A stretch of 49,999 nt of DNA from an uncultured Fibrobacter sp. (lineage in GTDB: Bacteria; Fibrobacterota; Fibrobacteria; Fibrobacterales; Fibrobacteraceae): NCBI GenBank assembly GCA_934700345.1, contig CAKUXP010000023.1, forward strand, positions 1-49,999. Reading direction: 5' to 3'. The notes beneath the pieces were generated by a model. It saw nothing but the letters and a program-made list of their open reading frames with translations. It was not told the DNA's origin and searched no databases. This document shows positions 26,764-35,449 of this stretch, in pieces; within the stretch, counting starts at the first letter, position 1, and the number at the start of each line of letters is the position of its first letter. The translations under genes were made by a program, and so were the position numbers.

Positions 26764-29121
26764 CTAAATCGCAAAATTCGCCTCGACACCGAACTGCAAA
26801 TAGATTCCCATGCCCTTCGCCATGAAAGGCACCAGGTCAAAACCGTTCGAGGATCGCCCGTCAAAATCCTTAGAGACCTGCGAACGTTCCCGCGCATTGT
26901 CCGCTCCAAGGAATTTCAGAGCGTCGATATCTAACGCCGAGAAAACGTTATCCGCTTCGACGTAAAAACGCACCTTTCGGAAGAAGAACAGGCGGCCCGG
27001 CAAGTCGAGGTTCACCCGGACGTCCGTGCGGAACAGATCCGTAAATTCGTTGTAATCGTGGATTTCCCTTGTCCCGAGAGTTCCCGTCGAGGAGTTCGAA
27101 GGTTTGATCCGGTAATAGTAGAGCGGACGGTGCCATCCGGCGTGATGCGTAAGGATTACCGAGACCAGGGAATCCTTACGCGGATAGTAGCGAATCGATG
27201 TCGCCATATCCAGCCGGGAATTGGCGTCCCACGGAAGAGAGCGTCCGTCGTCTAACGAATACTCGCCATAGACCGATGAAAGGTTCAGCCCGAGCGCAAA
27301 GTGATGCAAGGTCCGCGCCTCGACCTTTGCCGCAGCCCCGAGAACCCAGGCGTTGTCCGCATTTGACAATTCACGGTAATGCGCGTAGGCAAGCGGAACC
27401 GGCAATTCCGGATTCAGGTAGAATCGTCCAAATCCGTGCGCGCTTACGCTAAGACGCTTTTTTGCAAATCCCGCACCGAACTTCGCCGAAGAGCCTGTCA
27501 CGATACCGCTTTCGAGTTTTCCATCCGACCACGATTCCCGGAAGTCTCCGCGCCAAGCGGCATTTCCAAACAGCCGGAAGCCTTCACCCGGAGAAATTCC
27601 GGGAACTCCCGCCGAAAGGTTCCTGTCAAAGTCAAACGAAACCATCGGCGAACCGTGGCCCTGGAAATCCGCCAAGGCTCCGAACGCGAAAATCGCCTTC
27701 TGCGCGTCGCTCGCCCATGTCATGCGGCTTGACCCGGAAAGCACGCCCGTGTTCAGCTCGGTCTTCTGCGTCTTTGAAAAGTCAGGCCACTTCCGCGTCA
27801 CGAGATGATGCTCGTAAAGGATTGCTCCGGAAAGTTCCGCACCGAAAAGCCGTCCCGGAAACTTCTTGTCGAGCCCCGCGGAAAAAGTCGTCTTGTTCTG
27901 CTCGTAGCCGTCGATGAACGTCGCGTTTTCGGGGAGCGCATCCTGGCGGTAGCCCGTCGTATCGCGAAGCGTATCCGAAGCCTCTTCGCGGACAACTCCG
28001 GCGTGGAAGCTCGTCCCGAGAGCCGCCTGGTATTCAAACCCGAGGACCCCGTAAGCCCGATGCCCGCGGATGATATCGACGCTGTTCGATGTTTCGAGCG
28101 AAGTCGTCGTATCCTGGCGGATCACGTATTCGTCGCTGCTGTAGATGCCGTTCACCATCCAGCGGTTGTCCAAGGAATCGTGCCCGGCGAGTTGCGCAAA
28201 AAGATCATAGGACGTAAGGCTGAACGAATCCGAGTTTTCCGTCGAACAATCATCGCAACTCGAATTCCGCTTGCGGAACTCGGTAAAAAACTTTTCGCCC
28301 ATGTTCTTGAGCATTTCGGCATCCAGAAAGCGGAAGCTGAACCGGAAGGAATCCCAGAACAGGAACGGCCCGCCGACAGTCACTTCGCGCATGGTCGTCC
28401 CCGCCGAAAGCCCGATTTCAAATTCCTCGCCCGAAAGCGTTTCCGGAATGTAATCAACGGACGAGGCAAGTCCCTGCCCCACGGGACCTTCGCCGTAATT
28501 GTCGTAAATTTCGACGGCTTTTAAAAGATGTGGGTTGATGACGGAAAGGTTTCCCGGAAAGCCGATATCGAGATGACGCATATTCGGGATGCGAAGCTTT
28601 CCTAGGTGATAACCGACCTCATCGGCTCGCGAACCGTCATAGAAGAGCGCACTCGAAAAATCCTTCTGCCCCGAAACCCCCTCGAACGAGGACATCAGTT
28701 CCGCCAGGTCAAAGCGCATCCCGACGACATCTTCCAGCTTTTCGACCGTAATTTTCGAAGGCTCGGGCCACTCCGCCCGGGTTCCGCCGCCGATAATCGT
28801 ACTTTCGCCGAGGTTTCGCACATTCGGATGCATCACCACGACGATATCGAGTAGGTCAGCAAAGTCGTCGAGCGACACGTGCAACGTATCGAAGCCGTCT
28901 TTCGCAAAGACGAGTTTCGCGCTCCGGGAATCCGCGGTGAGTTCAAAGCGTCCGTTTCCATCCGTTTCGCCGAGCGCCCTGCCCGACTCGTAGAGAATCG
29001 CTACCGAAGAAAGCACATGGTCCGATTCCGACTCGACAACCGTTCCGATGATAGGTGTCGGGGCGGCAAACGCAGACACGGAAAAAAACACGCCGAGAAG
29101 GACAAAGATTCGTTTTAACAT
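26764..29121 (-). CDS. TonB-dependent receptor-like outer-membrane protein
   Basis: 785 aa. A signal peptide (IFVLLGVFFSVSAFA) is followed by a carboxypeptidase-regulatory-like domain (about 22-95: IIGTVVESESDHVLSSVAIL ... GETDGNGRFEL), a plug-like region (about 110-240: ITVEKLEDVVG, IPNMRHLDIGFPG, VEIYDNYGEGPVGQG) and a long beta-barrel ending with YLQFGVEANFAI. No TonB box was identified with certainty. Such receptors import siderophores, vitamins or glycans across the outer membrane. It is in one unit with the downstream dipeptidase (4 nt gap), which suggests peptide or cell-wall-fragment uptake, an inference only. It is divergent from the nitrilase with a 38-bp gap. Confidence 0.82.
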   Translation of the reverse strand: MLKRIFVLLGVFFSVSAFAAPTPIIGTVVESESDHVLSSVAILYESGRALGETDGNGRFELTADSRSAKLVFAKDGFDTLHVSLDDFADLLDIVVVMHPNVRNLGESTIIGGGTRAEWPEPSKITVEKLEDVVGMRFDLAELMSSFEGVSGQKDFSSALFYDGSRADEVGYHLGKLRIPNMRHLDIGFPGNLSVINPHLLKAVEIYDNYGEGPVGQGLASSVDYIPETLSGEEFEIGLSAGTTMREVTVGGPFLFWDSFRFSFRFLDAEMLKNMGEKFFTEFRKRNSSCDDCSTENSDSFSLTSYDLFAQLAGHDSLDNRWMVNGIYSSDEYVIRQDTTTSLETSNSVDIIRGHRAYGVLGFEYQAALGTSFHAGVVREEASDTLRDTTGYRQDALPENATFIDGYEQNKTTFSAGLDKKFPGRLFGAELSGAILYEHHLVTRKWPDFSKTQKTELNTGVLSGSSRMTWASDAQKAIFAFGALADFQGHGSPMVSFDFDRNLSAGVPGISPGEGFRLFGNAAWRGDFRESWSDGKLESGIVTGSSAKFGAGFAKKRLSVSAHGFGRFYLNPELPVPLAYAHYRELSNADNAWVLGAAAKVEARTLHHFALGLNLSSVYGEYSLDDGRSLPWDANSRLDMATSIRYYPRKDSLVSVILTHHAGWHRPLYYYRIKPSNSSTGTLGTREIHDYNEFTDLFRTDVRVNLDLPGRLFFFRKVRFYVEADNVFSALDIDALKFLGADNARERSQVSKDFDGRSSNGFDLVPFMAKGMGIYLQFGVEANFAI

Positions 29122-29146
29122 ATCAGACCATAAAATATATATTTTC

Positions 29147-29159
29147 TACTTTGGCGAAA
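29147..29159 (+). promoter_or_regulatory. Leaderless-type TACTTT box before the nitrilase gene
   Basis: TACTTT (29147-29152) lies 7 nt before the ATG at 29160 within a 38-bp divergent gap. No Shine-Dalgarno sequence is seen. Confidence 0.45.
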
Positions 29160-29915
29160 ATGGCGAACGCTTATCTCATCCAGTCGGAACCCCAAAGCGA
29201 TAGATCTTCATCCTTTGCCCATACGCGTGAAATGGTCCTGCGGGCAAGCCCCGAACCCGGAAGTCTCATCGTTTTCCCGGAAATGTTCGCGACGGGATTT
29301 CTCACGCATCCGGACGAATCGCTAGCCGAAACGCTTGACCGGGAAAACTCCCCCACCGTCCGATTCTTGCAGAATCTCTCCGACGAGACGGGCTGTCTTG
29401 TTCTCGGCGGAGGCATCGAAAAATTTTCGCAAGGCGATTTCCGATTTCGGAACTGGACGGGATTTTTCGAACCGGGAGAGTGTGCGCCGAAAGCTATCTA
29501 CAGAAAGCGTCACCCGTTTGCAGACGAAGCGGAACTCTTTAGTCCCGGAGATTCCTCGGTTTTCCTGGACTGGAAAGGCTTTTGCGTCTCGCCCGCGATA
29601 TGCTTTGACTTGCGGTTTCCCGAGGACTTTCGGAGTGCAAGACGCTCCGGTGCGAGCCTTTTTACGATTCAGGCGGAATGGCCCAGAACGCGCGAAATGC
29701 ACTTCAAGACGCTTCTCCGCGCACGCGCCATCGAAAACCAGTGCTACGTTCTTGCCGCAGCACGACCGGGAACGGGCTTTGCGAACAGTTGCGCTTTCGA
29801 TCCAAGCGGCGGAGAAATTTCGAAAGGCTCACCCGAAGAAGGCGTCCGTTCCGTTTCGCTGGATATAGAAGACGTTTTGACCGTGCGCCGGAACTTCCCT
29901 GTTCCGCTCCGCTGA
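29160..29915 (+). CDS. Carbon-nitrogen hydrolase, omega-amidase-like nitrilase family
   Basis: 251 aa. The Glu-Lys-Cys catalytic triad of the nitrilase superfamily is visible: Glu in VFPEMFATGF (about 41), Lys in AIYRKRHPF (about 115) and Cys in SPAICFDLRFPE (about 149). The early FPEMFxTGF and the R-K-x-H-x-F segments are typical of the omega-amidase/YafV group, which deaminates alpha-keto acid amides such as 2-oxoglutaramate. It is cytoplasmic. The start is chosen where a promoter-like box ends 7 nt upstream; a longer frame would run into the divergent receptor gene. Confidence 0.88.
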   Translation: MANAYLIQSEPQSDRSSSFAHTREMVLRASPEPGSLIVFPEMFATGFLTHPDESLAETLDRENSPTVRFLQNLSDETGCLVLGGGIEKFSQGDFRFRNWTGFFEPGECAPKAIYRKRHPFADEAELFSPGDSSVFLDWKGFCVSPAICFDLRFPEDFRSARRSGASLFTIQAEWPRTREMHFKTLLRARAIENQCYVLAAARPGTGFANSCAFDPSGGEISKGSPEEGVRSVSLDIEDVLTVRRNFPVPLR

Positions 29916-29941
29916 CAAGTCATTCTGAAGGGTGCGCCAGC

Positions 29942-30045
29942 CCGGTGTTCAGAACTTAGTTGAGAGAACTTAGGGCTTAGAACCGCGGACGTCTAAGCTG
30001 TGGGGATTAGGGATGAGAAATTGACAGACTTAAACGTCCGCAGAT
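29942..30045. repeat. Cluster of dispersed repeat words
   Basis: The 158-nt gap holds TTAGTTGAGAG (29956-29966), ACTTAGGGCTTAG (29968-29980), the inverted 15-bp repeat (29985-29999), GGGATTAGGGATGAG and a second CTTAAACGTCCGC (30029-30041). All have relatives in the 17.2, 18.8 or 20.0 kb gaps, which identifies an interspersed repeat family. Confidence 0.55.
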
Positions 30046-30058
30046 TAACCCAAATTTC

Positions 30059-30073
30059 TATCTTATCCATCCC
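30059..30073 (+). promoter_or_regulatory. TATCTT box before the 30074 gene
   Basis: TATCTT (30059-30064) lies 9 nt before the ATG at 30074 without a Shine-Dalgarno sequence; a very short or absent leader is likely. Confidence 0.4.
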
Positions 30074-30436
30074 ATGGAAATCATCCTGCAAATTCCGGCG
30101 CAAGCCGCCACGCAAAACGTTCCGCGCCAGATGATCGTCGTCGGGATCGATTTTCAAGGCGCGATAATCGCCGAAGCCCGCGACGCGAAACTTCCCGCGA
30201 TGATTCGCTTCACGGAAAAAGACCGCTTTCCCTGGGACCAGTTTTTGCAAAAAGTTTCCGTTCTCTGGACGCTCTCCCGGCCAAATTCCATTCCCAAGGC
30301 GTTTCGCCTCAAGAAAAGACTCCCCGAAAGAATTACGGAAAGCATTCCGCATCTCGACGCCCAAGACGCATTAACGCTTTTCAAGGCTCTAGGTTCCCAA
30401 GACTTTATTTCCGCATTTTCTAAATTGCGGTCGTAA
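30074..30436 (+). CDS. Hypothetical protein in front of cysE
   Basis: 120 aa, not recognised. It begins with a beta-rich half (EIILQIPAQAATQ, MIVVGIDFQGAIIAEARDAK) and ends with a helical, basic half (KAFRLKKRLPERITESIP, DALTLFKALGSQDFISAFSK). No signal peptide or membrane segment is present, so it is probably cytoplasmic. It is followed within 21 nt by cysE on the same strand and may share its transcript, but nothing ties it to cysteine synthesis. Confidence 0.6.
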   Translation: MEIILQIPAQAATQNVPRQMIVVGIDFQGAIIAEARDAKLPAMIRFTEKDRFPWDQFLQKVSVLWTLSRPNSIPKAFRLKKRLPERITESIPHLDAQDALTLFKALGSQDFISAFSKLRS

Positions 30437-30457
30437 GAACGCAACATGGAGTTTTCA

Positions 30458-31276
30458 ATGGCGAACAAGGATTCAAAGGAGCTCTTTTCCGCTCTGGTCA
30501 AGGAAGCTCTCGCCCTAGCAAGCGAAGAGCCGCTGCTCAAGTCCTTTCTCGACGAGCAAATCGTCTTCCGCCATTCATTTGCCGAAGTCCAGGCCACGAC
30601 GCTTTCGCGAAAGCTCGAAAGCGCACTTCTGAGCCGCACCCAGCTCGAAAGTCTGTTCCTTTCCACCTACGGGGAAAATCCGTCTATTGTCGAGGATTCC
30701 ACGAAAGACCTGTGGGCAACGCTCGAACGCGATCCCGCTTGCCGTTCCGTACTCGAGCCGCTCCTTTTCTTCAAGGGTTTCCAGGCGATTCAGGCCTACC
30801 GCATCGCCCATGCGCTATGGAAAAGCGGACGCTTCTTTCTCGCCAAGATGCTCCAGAGCCTCGTCAGCCAGAAATTCGCGGTCGATATCCATCCGGCGGC
30901 AAAGATCGGGCATGGAATTTTGCTAGACCATGCGACAGGGCTTGTCGTCGGCGAGACGGCGAAGATCGGAAACAACGTCTCGATTCTCCACGGAGTAACG
31001 CTCGGCGGGACAGGAAACGAAACGGGCGATAGGCATCCCAAAATCGGAGACGGGGTAATGCTCGGCGCCCATGCGCAGCTTCTCGGAAACATCCACATCG
31101 GAAAAGGCGCAAAAGTCGGAGCGGGAGCCGTTGTCCTGAGCGATGTTTTGCCCCATGTAACCGTCGCCGGAGTTCCCGCGGTCAAGGTAGGGCATCCCGA
31201 CACGGCGCTTCCGAGCCTCGAAATGCAGCAGGATTTCACTCGGGATGTCGGCAGCGCAAAGCCTGCCACCAAGTAG
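30458..31276 (+). CDS. cysE: Serine O-acetyltransferase
   Basis: 272 aa from the ATG that has GGAG 6 nt upstream; an ATG four codons earlier (30446) has no ribosome-binding site. The N-terminal helical domain is followed by a left-handed beta-helix of hexapeptide repeats with the catalytic signatures DHATGLVVGETAKIG, ILHGVTLGGTG and DRHPKIGDGVMLGA, and a closing GVPAVKVGHP. It transfers acetyl from acetyl-CoA to L-serine, giving O-acetylserine, the first step of cysteine synthesis. The nth gene starts 3 nt after its stop, so the two are co-transcribed. Confidence 0.95.
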   Translation: MANKDSKELFSALVKEALALASEEPLLKSFLDEQIVFRHSFAEVQATTLSRKLESALLSRTQLESLFLSTYGENPSIVEDSTKDLWATLERDPACRSVLEPLLFFKGFQAIQAYRIAHALWKSGRFFLAKMLQSLVSQKFAVDIHPAAKIGHGILLDHATGLVVGETAKIGNNVSILHGVTLGGTGNETGDRHPKIGDGVMLGAHAQLLGNIHIGKGAKVGAGAVVLSDVLPHVTVAGVPAVKVGHPDTALPSLEMQQDFTRDVGSAKPATK

Positions 31277-31279
31277 CAG

Positions 31280-31915
31280 ATGAACAAGAAGGAACGCGCA
31301 CTGTTCGTTTCCGAAAAACTGGACTCGCTCTATCCGGATCCGACAATTCCCCTGCAGTTCACCAATACGTACACCTTTCTTGTCGCGGTCCTTTTGAGCG
31401 CCCAGTGTACCGATAAAAAAGTCAATGCGATAGCCCCGAAGCTTTTCGCCCTGGCAGATACGCCTCAAAGGATGGCGAAACTTCCCCGGGAAAGAATCGA
31501 GGAAATCATCCGGCCCTGCGGGCTCGCTCCCGCAAAAAGCAGGCACATCTCGGAACTTTCCAAAATTCTCCTGGAGCGCTTTGACGGCGAAGTTCCCAAG
31601 ACTTTCAAGGAACTAGAAAGCCTCCCAGGCGTCGGCCACAAGACCGCGAGCGTCATCATGGGACAGGCCTTCGGATTCCCCGCGTTTCCCGTCGATACGC
31701 ATATCCACAGGCTCGCCATGCGCTGGGGACTTTCGGACGGCACGTCCGTCGAAAAAACGGAACGCGACCTGAAAAAACTCTTTCCCGAATCCGAGTGGAG
31801 CCGCCGGCATCTGCAAATCATCTATTTCGGACGGGAATTTTGCCCGGCGCGCGGACATAACCCTCAAAAATGCCCGATTTGTCGCCATGTCGGCTGTCGC
31901 GAAAAATCACATTAG
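31280..31915 (+). CDS. nth: Endonuclease III, DNA glycosylase/AP lyase
   Basis: 211 aa. The helix-hairpin-helix motif LESLPGVGHKTASVIM carries the catalytic Lys (about 119), and the catalytic Asp is in FPVDTHIHRLAMRWG (about 137). The C-terminal iron-sulfur loop has four cysteines but with unusual spacing, C-x9-C-x2-C-x4-C (FCPARGHNPQKCPICRHVGC), against C-x6-C-x2-C-x5-C in E. coli Nth. It removes oxidised pyrimidines in base excision repair. It follows cysE by 3 nt; a new promoter-like box lies between it and the next gene. Confidence 0.95.
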   Translation: MNKKERALFVSEKLDSLYPDPTIPLQFTNTYTFLVAVLLSAQCTDKKVNAIAPKLFALADTPQRMAKLPRERIEEIIRPCGLAPAKSRHISELSKILLERFDGEVPKTFKELESLPGVGHKTASVIMGQAFGFPAFPVDTHIHRLAMRWGLSDGTSVEKTERDLKKLFPESEWSRRHLQIIYFGREFCPARGHNPQKCPICRHVGCREKSH

Positions 31916-31917
31916 TC

Positions 31918-31929
31918 TATTTTAGGCTT
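31918..31929 (+). promoter_or_regulatory. Leaderless-type TATTTT box before the lipoprotein/PEGA operon
   Basis: TATTTT (31918-31923) overlaps the end of nth by position and lies 6 nt before the ATG at 31930. No Shine-Dalgarno sequence is present. Confidence 0.45.
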
Positions 31930-32583
31930 ATGCGTTTTCTCCGACGGATAATTCCCCTTTTCTGTTTGCTCTTCGGAGCGTGCCTTGAAACGCCGAGCGA
32001 ACCGAAAATTTCCGCGGAAACGCCAACCCTTGCCGTCTGCGCAGAACAGGGAAACGCTTCTTGCCAAAAGTCCCTGCAGCTTTCCCCGTCGGATTCCTTC
32101 ACGGTCAAGGCGCAAGTCTCCCCGGATTCGTTCCGGGGGAAATTGCAATTCCTGTGGAAAATGGCTCCCTCGCAAATTCTCTGTGAAGGACCCGAATTTT
32201 CGACAGACACGAGCTGCGTTCCCGATTCCCTGGTTGCGATCGACCGATACGGTAACCGCCTTTCAAAGCCTCTGCATTTTATTTTCGACACAGCACCGAA
32301 ACTTTCCGCAAGGACCGTTCCCGCCAAAAACGATACGCTCCGAGGCGACAGTTCGACCGCATTCCGATTCGCCTATTTTGCGACAGACGACGATCCGGGC
32401 GACACGCTTTTCTACACGGTAATTCTCGATTCTGTCCGCTACGATGTCGGGACCCTCACCGAATTTTTCCAGTCGGGATTTTCTCCGGGAGAACATTTTT
32501 TCCAGGTTTTCGCGAAAGACCTCTACGGACTTTCCGATTCCACGCCGCAAATCCGCTTCCTTGTCGCGGAGGACGAACGATGA
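31930..32583 (+). CDS. Lipoprotein 1 of the Ig-like/PEGA operon
   Basis: 217 aa. The start at 31930 gives a clean lipoprotein signal (RRIIPLFCLLFGAC). The mature part starts LETPSEPK and is beta-rich with an Ig- or cadherin-like look (SPSDSFTVKAQVSPDSFRG, FRFAYFATDDDPGDTLFYTV, GEHFFQVFAKDLYGLSDSTP). Two cysteine pairs (VCAEQGNASC, LCEG ... TSC) could form disulfides. Function is unknown; it is first gene of a five-gene operon and ends with an ATGA overlap with the next gene, so translation is coupled. Confidence 0.75.
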   Translation: MRFLRRIIPLFCLLFGACLETPSEPKISAETPTLAVCAEQGNASCQKSLQLSPSDSFTVKAQVSPDSFRGKLQFLWKMAPSQILCEGPEFSTDTSCVPDSLVAIDRYGNRLSKPLHFIFDTAPKLSARTVPAKNDTLRGDSSTAFRFAYFATDDDPGDTLFYTVILDSVRYDVGTLTEFFQSGFSPGEHFFQVFAKDLYGLSDSTPQIRFLVAEDER

Positions 32584-34103
32584 GATTCTTCCTCTTCGCT
32601 TTCGCCGCGTTTCTTCTCGGCTGTTCCGAAGATATCGCCGTTTTCGACCCCGAAGATGCCGATATCGTTTCGGTAAAGGCGTATATCATCCGGGAAAACG
32701 ATTCCACCCGCGAAAGGCGCAAAGCCGATACGATTCTCCCGACCGACAGCATCGTTCTTTTGGCGGTCATCGAACCGTCCCGTTCCATCCGCATGACGGA
32801 ATTCTACTGGCAAATCGATTCCGGCAAGACCTATTCGGAATTTTCGCACCGCACGGTCATTTCTTCCCCCGGAAAGCATCTCGCGAAATTCATCCTTCTC
32901 GACCGCTTTTCCGATACGCTCCAGGACAGCGTCACCCTGTGGGTCGCACCACCGCCGACAATCGGCACAGAAAGCTGGATTCCGCGAAACGGAACGCAAG
33001 GAGTCCCGCCCGATTCCGCGATATCTTTCGTCTGGAACGCTTCCGCCGACAACTTTCTCGCAAAAACGCGCTACCGTTTTTCGCTCCAATGCGGGAGAAA
33101 ATCCTTGCTCGACACGGTTCTACAGGAAAGCCACCTCATTTACAGAGGAAATCTTCCCGAACAGGAACTCTGCCTTTTCGATGTTTCGGCTAGCGACGAT
33201 TTCGGAAATCGCTCGCCGCAAAAAATCCATTCCATTTTTTTCACGGGGAAAGCATCCGACAAAGAAACGGAAAACATCTTCGTCAAAATCCAGGGTCCCG
33301 TCCAGGATTCCCTGGAATACCGTCTGGCTAGCGATGCAGACAAGGAAACGCTAAGCGGTCTTTTCGAAAGCGAGGGAAACGATTCCATTTTCTCCATCCG
33401 AGGCGTGAAGCCCGGAACCTACAAGCTGGTTGCCCGGAGCAGTCTCTACCCGGATTATACAAGCGATACGCTAAGCCTTTCCGTCCGCAAAGGCGAGGTT
33501 TGCTATAGCGAAAAAGTCTCCGTTCGGGACGCGGTCACGCCGAAAATCCGGAGCCTTTCGCAAAAAGACACGCTCGCCTGGGAAGATACGCTCCGGTTCG
33601 AAATCGAGGAAAAAGGCCTTCCCGTTTCCTCCGGCGACATCCGGGTTGTCTTTGACGGAAACAAAATTTCCGACTGGACCTTTGAATACGGTTCGCTCCG
33701 AATCTCCACGGAAAATCTCCAGCGGTCTTTTACGTTCCACCCGTTAACGATTTCCGTCACCGATCGCGCCAAGAACACCGCGACAGAAAATTTCCAGGTC
33801 GCCCCGGGGAAATCCTGCATCCGGACCTTATCCGACACGACGCTTTCCCAAGGAAGCCCGCTCGACATCCCGATCGAAAACATCTGTCCGCATCTCTTGC
33901 CGAAACGCTTTTTCTGGGACATCGACTCCGACGGGCATTGGGACGGCGAAACCGTTTTCGAAGACGAAGCGCGCGTTTCAAAAACATTCTCCTATTCGCT
34001 CTTCAAGCAAGCAAGGACTCGCGTCCACGTAAATATCCTCTATGCAAGCGGTGAAGAATTTAGCGAGGCGTTCACCGTCCTCACCGGAGATTCTTCACAA
34101 TGA
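32580..34103 (+). CDS. Lipoprotein 2 of the Ig-like/PEGA operon
   Basis: 507 aa. The lipoprotein signal ends at LLGC. The mature protein is a string of beta-sandwich-like modules: a PKD-like one at about 50-125 (EFYWQIDSGKTYSEF ... RFSDTLQDSVTLWV), a fibronectin-like one at about 140-230 (SAISFVWNASADNFLAKTRY), a carboxypeptidase-regulatory-like stretch (GVKPGTYKLVARSSLYP) and a final PKD-like one with a DxDxDG-like turn (FWDIDSDGHWDGETVFEDE), possibly calcium-binding. The N-terminal module is paralogous to that in lipoprotein 3. It overlaps both neighbours by 4 nt (ATGA). Confidence 0.75.
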   Translation: MRFFLFAFAAFLLGCSEDIAVFDPEDADIVSVKAYIIRENDSTRERRKADTILPTDSIVLLAVIEPSRSIRMTEFYWQIDSGKTYSEFSHRTVISSPGKHLAKFILLDRFSDTLQDSVTLWVAPPPTIGTESWIPRNGTQGVPPDSAISFVWNASADNFLAKTRYRFSLQCGRKSLLDTVLQESHLIYRGNLPEQELCLFDVSASDDFGNRSPQKIHSIFFTGKASDKETENIFVKIQGPVQDSLEYRLASDADKETLSGLFESEGNDSIFSIRGVKPGTYKLVARSSLYPDYTSDTLSLSVRKGEVCYSEKVSVRDAVTPKIRSLSQKDTLAWEDTLRFEIEEKGLPVSSGDIRVVFDGNKISDWTFEYGSLRISTENLQRSFTFHPLTISVTDRAKNTATENFQVAPGKSCIRTLSDTTLSQGSPLDIPIENICPHLLPKRFFWDIDSDGHWDGETVFEDEARVSKTFSYSLFKQARTRVHVNILYASGEEFSEAFTVLTGDSSQ

Positions 34104-35449
34104 AAAAGCTCTGCCTTTTAGCCCTTTGCCTTCTTCCGTTCTGGAACTGTAGCGACAGCTCCCGTGTAAATCCCGACGAGATTCCACGCCTTTCCGCCTA
34201 CATTCACTTTGTCCCGTCTAGATATTACGGGGTCGCCTACCGGGAATTTCCAAGCGTCCGTACGAAGGCAATCCCCGCGGGAGACGCAGGACAGCTTGTC
34301 GCCGAAATCCGGATCAACGGGAATACGGTCTCCGAAAGTTTCATTCCCGACTTCATTCAAAATTTTCTGTGGGAAATCGACGGAAAGAGCTATGTATCTT
34401 CCGCGATATCCCGCACATTTCCCGATTCCGGAATTTTCGATATCGTACTCAAAACCGTAGATTTCTTTAACGACACGCTAAAAGATACCCTGACACTTTT
34501 TGTCAATACTCCCATCGAGGTTTTCCCCGTACTCCCCGAAAACGGATATTCCGCAAATCCGCTAGACACGCAAGGCGTCACCATTGAAATCCGGACAGAC
34601 GGCATCAATTCCTGGCAAGAAGCCCAATGCGTCCTCTACCTATCCTCGGACAAGACTAGCGTGTGGGATTTTCCCCAAGACACGGTTTCCTGCAACGGCT
34701 CCTATCGAATCCGCGGTCCCCTGATAACCGGGGATTCCGCCTTATTCAAGGATTCTTCCCTTTTCTTTTACTGGGCCGTTTCCGCAAAAGTTTCCGATTC
34801 CGAAAACGCATTCGACATGGACTCTTCCGAGATCCGCTATTTTCGCACGGCTCTCGTCGGGAGCGAAAAGTCCCATCTGGTCATTCCCATCCGATACAAA
34901 TCTCTTGCGCCAAGCATTTCGCCAACCGGAACGGTTCTCGTCCAAAGTCCTAGCCGGGGAATCATCGCCCAGGCTTCCGTCACCAGAAATCCGGAGACCG
35001 TCCACCTCGAAGTTTCCGACGACGATACGCTGCAAGTTTTCATCCGCGATTCTGTCCGAAGCGAATACGGTTTCTACGCTTCCAGCATCTATCTTCCAAA
35101 ATTTTCCTACGCGATTCTCGATACGGTCGTCCTAAGCGATACGGTTCCTCCCCTGCGGTCGCCAAAAGACTACAGGATTGCCCATGGAGACTCCCTATGC
35201 TTTTTCGTCTATGACGGCGGTTCGGGAATTTCCCATAACTCAATCCAGGTCTCGCTCGGAAACGATACGCTTTCCCGAAGCATCCGCGGAAACACTGTCC
35301 GGTTCCTGCCGGCATGCAAGGATTCCTGCCCGCTAGAAGTCAAGCTCCGGGACTATGCGGGAAACCCGGCGTCTCCCGTTTTGTGGTCCATCGTCCGCCA
35401 TGGCGACAGCCTAGATATTCTCGGTCCCTTCAACCCGGAGCCGAGATGA
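34100..35449 (+). CDS. Lipoprotein 3 of the Ig-like/PEGA operon
   Basis: 449 aa. The signal (LCLLALCLLPFWNC) fits a lipobox less well than its neighbours but has the Cys. The N-terminal PKD-like module (NFLWEIDGKSYVSS ... DFFNDTLKDTLTLFV) matches that of lipoprotein 2, indicating tandem duplication. Beta-sandwich-like modules follow, including IRTDGINSWQEAQCVLYLSS and a C-terminal one with LRDYAGNPASPVLWSIVRHG, similar to repeats seen in extracellular sugar-binding proteins. Extracellular or periplasmic side of the outer membrane is likely. ATGA overlaps exist at both ends. Confidence 0.72.
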   Translation: MKKLCLLALCLLPFWNCSDSSRVNPDEIPRLSAYIHFVPSRYYGVAYREFPSVRTKAIPAGDAGQLVAEIRINGNTVSESFIPDFIQNFLWEIDGKSYVSSAISRTFPDSGIFDIVLKTVDFFNDTLKDTLTLFVNTPIEVFPVLPENGYSANPLDTQGVTIEIRTDGINSWQEAQCVLYLSSDKTSVWDFPQDTVSCNGSYRIRGPLITGDSALFKDSSLFFYWAVSAKVSDSENAFDMDSSEIRYFRTALVGSEKSHLVIPIRYKSLAPSISPTGTVLVQSPSRGIIAQASVTRNPETVHLEVSDDDTLQVFIRDSVRSEYGFYASSIYLPKFSYAILDTVVLSDTVPPLRSPKDYRIAHGDSLCFFVYDGGSGISHNSIQVSLGNDTLSRSIRGNTVRFLPACKDSCPLEVKLRDYAGNPASPVLWSIVRHGDSLDILGPFNPEPR

